From Candidatus Hodarchaeota archaeon (lineage in GTDB: Archaea; Asgardarchaeota; Heimdallarchaeia; Hodarchaeales; Hodarchaeaceae), in contig JAEOTU010000291.1 in the NCBI GenBank assembly GCA_016839665.1, positions 1 to 10,330 of the forward strand: a DNA stretch of 10,330 nt, read 5' to 3'. Of this stretch, positions 5,909 to 10,330 are shown piece after piece (position 1 is the stretch's first letter; the number at the start of each line of letters is the position of its first letter). The notes beneath the pieces are model-generated. The model saw only the letters and a program-made list of their open reading frames with translations. It was not told the DNA's origin and did no database searches. The position numbers and the translations under genes were made by a program.

Positions 5909-7057
5909 GTGGCGAAATTTGAAAAAAAGATTATCGGATATTTGAGAAAGAACAGAGGAAAAACCATTCTAGCTTCCCAATTGAGTAAGAAATTGGATTT
6001 ACCAGAAAACGAATTAGATCATCTTCTTCAAGAAATGGAAGAGAAGAAGCTGATTAGTCGAAAAGATTCTCAGAATAGTCAAGAAATTTCTTTAGTAAAG
6101 ACTTTATGGGGTAAATCTTCTGCAGATTTAATTCTAGAACACCTTCGGAGAAATAGAGGAAATGAAATTCCTGTTGCGGAAATCAGTGATCTCTATTATT
6201 TGAAAAAAAACACCATTTCTAATTCAATTAAAGAGCTGGAATTGAAAGGCCTGATCGAAATTGATCGTCGTCCTTTAAAAAAAGGTAGATATACGGTTAT
6301 TTGGAACAAAGGGGATCAAATTACTCAACAATATCAACATCCAGATGAAATCTATGAGAAGTTAGAAGCCATTTCACCAGAAGAGGACGCTAGTCTAAGA
6401 GAAACTACTTTTCTTGACTTCGATTGTGAGGAACATATCGAATATCTTAGATCAAAAGAATTTGATCAGATCACATATAGAAAGAAGATTGTTACGTTAT
6501 CTAAGAATTCATTCGATTTCGTTTCAAAGTATGTAACTCCTTTAATGATTGAAGTTGGTGACAAATGGGAAATAAATCAATTATCGACTGGAGACGAGCA
6601 TATAATCACTCAAAGAGTTGAAAAAGTACTCATTGAGTTAATTTCTGAAAGAAACAATAACCAGGGTGAGCTTATTCTCATCATGCCAGTAGAAAGCGAA
6701 TTTCATACACTAGCTTTACTCTCTTTAGAATTAATTCTCACTGATTATGATTATCAAGTAATCAATCTTGGAAAACCTCTACCGATTGAGTCTTTGATTC
6801 GGTACATAACATATCTTAGGACTATTCCCAAATGGATTTTTCTAAGCATTACCCAAGAAATCTATAAAGGAACACTGAAAAGAGCATTACTAAGTCTACG
6901 CAATAAATATGGTGAAAAGGTCAAGATAGCTATTGGAGGGCAGGGAATAAAGGAAGATGATAGAAATCTATTCCCAGAAGCCAACAATGTTGTTATAAAT
7001 TCCGAAGATTTAGAACAATTCTTTAATGCATTTTTAAGAAAACAGAAAAGATATTAA
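5909..7057 (+). CDS. CarH-like regulator: tandem winged helix + cobalamin-binding module
   Basis: A probable light- or B12-sensing repressor of the carotenoid genes. Seen in order: a winged helix at about 3-52; a second winged helix at about 66-132, with a YLKKNTISNSIKELELKGLIE recognition segment near 97-117; a linker; a helical bundle at about 168-245 holding W220 and E230-H231, an exact W-x9-EH as in CarH/LitR photoreceptors; then a Rossmann B12-binding domain at about 253-375 with H266 in E-x-H-x2-A, NLGKPLP at 286-292 and IGGQGI at 342-347. Known of bacterial CarH: W and EH pack over the adenosyl group, His binds cobalt from below, and light releases the adenosyl group and the DNA. Odd: the DNA-binding part is two winged helices rather than one MerR domain, the usual G after the axial His is A269, and the residue after W220 is Glu, where Thermus CarH has the His that ligates cobalt after photolysis. 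The start is GTG, directly after an in-frame TAA. Without tests, a cobalamin-free redox or ligand sensor remains possible. Confidence 0.82.
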   Translation: MAKFEKKIIGYLRKNRGKTILASQLSKKLDLPENELDHLLQEMEEKKLISRKDSQNSQEISLVKTLWGKSSADLILEHLRRNRGNEIPVAEISDLYYLKKNTISNSIKELELKGLIEIDRRPLKKGRYTVIWNKGDQITQQYQHPDEIYEKLEAISPEEDASLRETTFLDFDCEEHIEYLRSKEFDQITYRKKIVTLSKNSFDFVSKYVTPLMIEVGDKWEINQLSTGDEHIITQRVEKVLIELISERNNNQGELILIMPVESEFHTLALLSLELILTDYDYQVINLGKPLPIESLIRYITYLRTIPKWIFLSITQEIYKGTLKRALLSLRNKYGEKVKIAIGGQGIKEDDRNLFPEANNVVINSEDLEQFFNAFLRKQKRY

Positions 7058-7074
7058 GTTGGGAAGGAAAGAAA

Positions 7075-8397
7075 ATGGATCAAAAATCTCAAAACAGAGC
7101 GATTGCAGTTTTATTCTTAACTACATTTATTGATTTACTAGAATTTGGCATAATCATTCCCCTACTTCCCTTTTGGGCATTGAAAGCGGGAGCTAGTCCA
7201 TTTGTGTATGGAGTACTAGCAAGTGCTTATTCATTAATGAGCTTTGTTTTTGCACCATTTTGGGGAAAAGTCTCTGACTCTAAAGGCAGAAGACCAGTGA
7301 TCCTAATTGGATTGATTGGAACAATCATTGGATTATCCTTATTGACTCTGACAGCATTAATTTTTGCAGATTCACTCCTAATGCTTTTTATTGCACGAAT
7401 TGTTGGAGGGTTGTTTACTGCCGCTACTCTTCCAACGAGTCAAGCATATATCGCGGATACAACTACTGGGAAAGATAGAGCTAAAGGATTTGGACTTTTG
7501 GGGGCGGCGTTTGGACTGGGTTTTGCTTTAGGCCCAGGGATTGGTGGAATATTATCAGCTTTTGGAGGATATCTATTACCAGCTGCATTTGCGACTGGTT
7601 TAGCTATCATAAACTTAATTGCTGCGATCAAGTATCTCCCTGAATCATTAACTGAAGAAGTTAAGGAACAAAAAAGTCTAGTCAAAGCCGAAAAACCAAA
7701 AGAAACAAGTATTATTAATTTAATTGTTTCTAATCCACAGATTTATTTGACTGTTCTATTGTTCGCAGGGATCTCTCTTGCTTTCTCAAAAATGCAATCT
7801 ACATTAGCACTACTTGGGAAAGTTCGCTTTGGATTGGATGAAACTTCAAGTGGAGTGCTATTCTTCATTGTAGGGCTAGTAGTGGTATTCACTCAAGCGG
7901 GTTTAATCCGTCCTTTAACAAATAGATTTTCGGATACAACCTTAATAGTTGCTGGTCTACTTTTCTTAGCTTTAGGCTTTTATGGATTAAGTACAGTTAG
8001 ATCATTCTCCGATATGGTTATTTGGATTATACCACTCGCATTTGGTTCTTCAATAGCAAATCCGAATCTGAGCGCGTATTTATCAAAAAATGTTTCTCAA
8101 AGAGACAGTGGGGTAGTATTAGGATTTAATCAAGGTTTAGGTTCTTTTATGCGAATAATAGGTCCTCTAGTGGGAACTGCACTCTTTGAGCTCAACGAGG
8201 CAATTCCTTACTATATAGGAACCGTTATACTACTCCTTGGTATCTTGATAGCGATGAGGATCGCTTTTATTTCTAAAAAAGCAATAATATTGAGTCCATG
8301 TTTGAATTGTGGAGTCCAACTTCAAGAGGGAACAGCTCTTTGTAGTAAATGTGGATTCAAATCATCAGAATTAGTAGAAAAAAATCCATCAGCATAA
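7075..8397 (+). CDS. MFS transporter (DHA1/TetA-like) with C-terminal zinc ribbon
   Basis: A 12-helix secondary transporter of the major facilitator superfamily, probably a proton-driven exporter. Seen: the loop 2-3 motif GKVSDSKGRRPVIL, the helix 5 region GFGLLGAAFGLGFALGPGIGG typical of drug:H+ antiporters, and a charged central loop (about residues 190-213) between the two six-helix halves. The C-terminal tail has C409-x2-C412 and C423-x2-C426, a zinc ribbon, which is not part of usual MFS proteins. ATG at 7075 follows GGGAAGG (7061-7067), and the gene begins 17 bases after the regulator stop. The substrate is unknown; its place in a carotenoid operon may mean export of a lipid or pigment-related compound, but this is inference. 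The zinc ribbon may bind a partner or sense metal. Confidence 0.87.
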   Translation: MDQKSQNRAIAVLFLTTFIDLLEFGIIIPLLPFWALKAGASPFVYGVLASAYSLMSFVFAPFWGKVSDSKGRRPVILIGLIGTIIGLSLLTLTALIFADSLLMLFIARIVGGLFTAATLPTSQAYIADTTTGKDRAKGFGLLGAAFGLGFALGPGIGGILSAFGGYLLPAAFATGLAIINLIAAIKYLPESLTEEVKEQKSLVKAEKPKETSIINLIVSNPQIYLTVLLFAGISLAFSKMQSTLALLGKVRFGLDETSSGVLFFIVGLVVVFTQAGLIRPLTNRFSDTTLIVAGLLFLALGFYGLSTVRSFSDMVIWIIPLAFGSSIANPNLSAYLSKNVSQRDSGVVLGFNQGLGSFMRIIGPLVGTALFELNEAIPYYIGTVILLLGILIAMRIAFISKKAIILSPCLNCGVQLQEGTALCSKCGFKSSELVEKNPSA

Positions 8398-8412
8398 AAT
8401 TGAGGTCAAAAA

Positions 8413-9231
8413 ATGAGCTTACAGAATATAATAACGAATATTATAACTAGAAAATTCATAGAAAATCAACAATTTTTAATTTATGGGAATATACTAAGCT
8501 TAATTCTAACACTTATTATGAATGGTTTAGCCAATGCCCTTCCGATTAATGGAAAAACGACTGGGGAGCTTTCAGATATATATCCAAATCTTTTTGTCCC
8601 TTCAGGGTACGTATTCTCGATATGGGGAGTCATATATATACTCCTAATAGTTTTCGCAGTATTTCAATATCTTCCAGAATATCGAGACAAAGGATACTTA
8701 GAGCAAATATCAATATTCTTCATAATAAGCAATTTAGCTAATTTATTATGGATCGTACTTTGGCACTATGAAATTGTCTTACTTTCATTATTTATGATGC
8801 TGATGATATTGGTTTCACTAGTGCTAATCTATGTGCGATTGAACATTGGCAAAAATGAAATCCCTCTTAAAGAAAAAATTGCATTCCATGTCCCTTTCAG
8901 TGTCTATCTTGGCTGGATTACTGTTGCAACAGTTGCTAATGTCACAGCTTTATTAGTATCGATAAATTGGGATGGCTTGGGTATCCTCCCAGAAATTTGG
9001 ACAGTGATCGTTCTACTTGTAGCTACCCTTATTGCTTCTATTATTGTCGTAACTCGTGAAGATTACGCATATGGTCTTGTTCCAGTTTGGGCATTCGTGG
9101 GAATTTTTGTTAAACAGTTAAGTAATAATCAATTAGTAAGTTTAGTCGCTTTATTACTTGCAATCATTATCTTCATGGAAATCATTGGAACATATTCATA
9201 TAAGAAATACTGGGTACCCAAAAAAGGATAA
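8413..9231 (+). CDS. TspO/MBR-like (tryptophan-rich sensory) membrane protein, long form
   Basis: A polytopic membrane protein related to TspO/peripheral benzodiazepine receptor, which bind tetrapyrroles or sterols and, in Rhodobacter, act on photosynthesis and carotenoid genes. Seen: FVPSGYVFSIWGVIYILL at 61-78 matches the P-G-F-x2-W-x3-Y signature of helix 1 to 2; NLANLLWIVLWHYE at 107-120; and PFSVYLGWITVATVANVTAL at 161-180, the conserved helix 4-type segment. Length 272 exceeds the usual 150-180 residues, with extra hydrophobic segments at both ends (about 22-38 and 225-262); such longer members exist. ATG at 8413 follows GAGGTC by five bases, 15 bases after the MFS stop. Inference: it takes part in tetrapyrrole/light sensing together with the cobalamin regulator. 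The function of the long forms is not established. Confidence 0.8.
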   Translation: MSLQNIITNIITRKFIENQQFLIYGNILSLILTLIMNGLANALPINGKTTGELSDIYPNLFVPSGYVFSIWGVIYILLIVFAVFQYLPEYRDKGYLEQISIFFIISNLANLLWIVLWHYEIVLLSLFMMLMILVSLVLIYVRLNIGKNEIPLKEKIAFHVPFSVYLGWITVATVANVTALLVSINWDGLGILPEIWTVIVLLVATLIASIIVVTREDYAYGLVPVWAFVGIFVKQLSNNQLVSLVALLLAIIIFMEIIGTYSYKKYWVPKKG

Positions 9232-9240
9232 AATAGCCCT

Positions 9241-9266
9241 CCCTCTCTTCTTTCTTTTTTTTCTTA
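9241..9266 (+). terminator. Pyrimidine/T-rich transcription terminator
   Basis: After the TspO-like gene stop, the plus strand has CCCTCTC followed by a run rich in T, including TTTCTTTTTTTTCTT. Archaeal transcription ends at such T tracts without needing a hairpin. It marks the probable end of the crtB operon and sits just before the IS110-type gene. Confidence 0.55.
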
Positions 9267-9340
9267 AATCGCAACAAATCGCCAAAAAAGATGCTCTGCT
9301 CAAAGGATCACTCTCTAATAGCTAAATCTTCTTTAAAAAC

Positions 9341-10330
9341 TCAACTAGTTACATGACATCGATAGGTTGTATTCGTATGCCAGAGTTTCCAACATAACTC
9401 GACTAATTTACGACACAGAGCGATTAATGCGATCATCCCTCCTCGTCGACTTTTGATTCGCTGGAAAAACTCCTGATGCCGAGGTGAGCGTTGAATTACT
9501 GTTTTATAGGTAATATAAAGAGCTCTTCGTACACTACTTGGACCATGTTTGGTTATCCGTCCTGCTCGAATGCGACCTGCAGATCCACGGAGTCGAGGAG
9601 TTAAGCCACAGCTCGCTGCGGCCTCACGACCTGTTTTAAATCTACTGGAAGAACCTAGTTCACATGCAACGGTAGTACAAGTAATGAATCCCAGCCCAGG
9701 TATAGATTGCATGAGATTCACAGTTTCTTGAAGACCAGAGTTGTTAACCGCATCGTGAATGAGATCATCTAAATTTTTTACTTCTTGACTGTAAAATTCA
9801 TATTGTCTAAGATGAAGATCCACTAAACTTTGAATGGATGGGGATAAAGGCCGTTCCCACCAGTAAGACAGGACTATTTTTCGTCTAAGAAGTGCTTTTC
9901 GAGTACTGGTGTGAGATTGTAAGTTAATCCACTTTGTGAAAGATGTTTGAGAGGGCGTCCTACGCCAATCACGGAGATATGTTTGTGTATACTTGCCTTC
10001 AAGGTTTTTTAAAGCGCTCGTGAGGCCAGGACACTGTCCTTCCAGTAAAGCTTTGAGCTGACTGATAACAGCCGTTCGATTCTGGAGTACAGTGGTTCTA
10101 GTGCGCACCAGCTGTCTTAATTCATGGATTTCCAGAGAGGGAACGTACGACGCGCTAACAACATCTAGCAAACCCCAGCGAGCGAGATCTTCCGCATCAC
10201 GAGTATCTGTCTTATGTTTGCCGAGTACTTTCCGTTGGTACGCGTTAATCACATAACAGTCAAATTCGTTATGTAGTAACCGATAAATCGGAAGCCAGTA
10301 GCTGTTGGTTGATTCCATCACTATTTTTAT
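9341..10330 (-). CDS. IS110-family transposase (N-terminus cut by window)
   Basis: Protein of at least 329 residues, open to the right edge. Codons before the GTG at 10321 continue as I-K-I-V-MESTNSYW, the usual run before the catalytic Glu of the RuvC-like DEDD domain, so GTG is not the real start. Seen: E in MESTNSYW, and two Asp in KHKTDTRDAEDLA. The first Asp, near the protein start, lies outside the window. The C-terminal IS110/IS116/IS902 domain has SIPGLGFITCTTVACELG, RFKTGREAAASCGLTPRLRGSAGRIRAGRITKHG and then a VRRALY segment; the SAG serine is the likely recombinase nucleophile. The C-terminus is complete, with TGA at 9341-9343. IS110 elements use a structured bridge RNA from the element's flanking DNA; it may lie off the right edge. 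Visibly more G+C-rich than the neighbouring genes, consistent with recent arrival. Confidence 0.9.
   Translation of the reverse strand: MKIVMESTNSYWLPIYRLLHNEFDCYVINAYQRKVLGKHKTDTRDAEDLARWGLLDVVSASYVPSLEIHELRQLVRTRTTVLQNRTAVISQLKALLEGQCPGLTSALKNLEGKYTQTYLRDWRRTPSQTSFTKWINLQSHTSTRKALLRRKIVLSYWWERPLSPSIQSLVDLHLRQYEFYSQEVKNLDDLIHDAVNNSGLQETVNLMQSIPGLGFITCTTVACELGSSSRFKTGREAAASCGLTPRLRGSAGRIRAGRITKHGPSSVRRALYITYKTVIQRSPRHQEFFQRIKSRRGGMIALIALCRKLVELCWKLWHTNTTYRCHVTS
9341..10330 (-). mobile_element. IS110-family insertion sequence, partial (minimum extent)
   Basis: Extent is given only by the transposase gene. The 109-base gap between the TspO-like gene and the transposase stop (9232-9340) must contain the element's right end, but IS110 members lack long terminal inverted repeats and target duplications, so I cannot place it. 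The left end and any bridge RNA region lie outside the window. It has inserted outside the crt operon, after its terminator. Confidence 0.6.

Noticed and set aside
7440..7685. Minus-strand open frame of 81 codons
   Set aside because: It is antisense to the MFS gene and is Pro/Ala-rich, as expected from the reverse of transmembrane helix codons.
9549..9731. Plus-strand open frame of 60 codons
   Set aside because: It is antisense to the conserved C-terminal domain of the IS110 transposase.
1..10330. CRISPR arrays, tRNA or rRNA genes
   Set aside because: I found no regularly spaced repeats and no tRNA- or rRNA-like segments on either strand by eye.

Overview
The window looks like part of an AT-rich archaeal chromosome. 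I infer an Asgard (Heimdallarchaeia-like) or similar mesophilic archaeon. The reasons are TATA-type promoters, GGTGA-type ribosome binding sites, a fused CrtYc-CrtYd lycopene cyclase of the archaeal kind, winged-helix regulators, and a zinc ribbon added to a transporter. The domain Archaea is fairly safe. The lineage is inference.

Left arm, all minus strand, read right to left. From a divergent promoter near 4700, crtI (phytoene desaturase) and crtY (lycopene cyclase) form a tight pair. After about 100 bases comes a second group: an FMN split-barrel protein, a Rieske non-heme iron oxygenase and a DUF1295 (steroid 5-alpha-reductase-like) membrane protein. The last of these runs off the left edge at base 1. 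The Rieske gene appears to start at a CTG codon eight codons before its first conventional start, which restores the family's usual N-terminus.

Right arm, plus strand. crtB (phytoene synthase) is followed by a small ORF (CTG start), a regulator with two winged helices and a CarH-like cobalamin-binding module, an MFS transporter with a C-terminal zinc ribbon, and a long TspO/MBR-like membrane protein. Gaps are short, so these are probably one transcription unit. It ends at a pyrimidine/T-rich tract near 9243-9264. An IS110-family transposase gene, visibly richer in G+C, occupies the right edge and is cut off at its 5' end.

Together the crt genes would turn GGPP into phytoene, then lycopene, then beta-carotene-type cyclic carotenoids. 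The Rieske/DUF1295/flavoprotein group may modify the product. The most interesting point is a probable light-control circuit. The regulator keeps the W-x9-EH signature and the axial histidine of CarH photoreceptors. The divergent crtI/crtB promoter carries two copies of the palindrome TTCATGAA flanking the crtB TATA box, and a third copy lies between crtB and the regulator. No retinal-forming oxygenase or rhodopsin is visible in this window.
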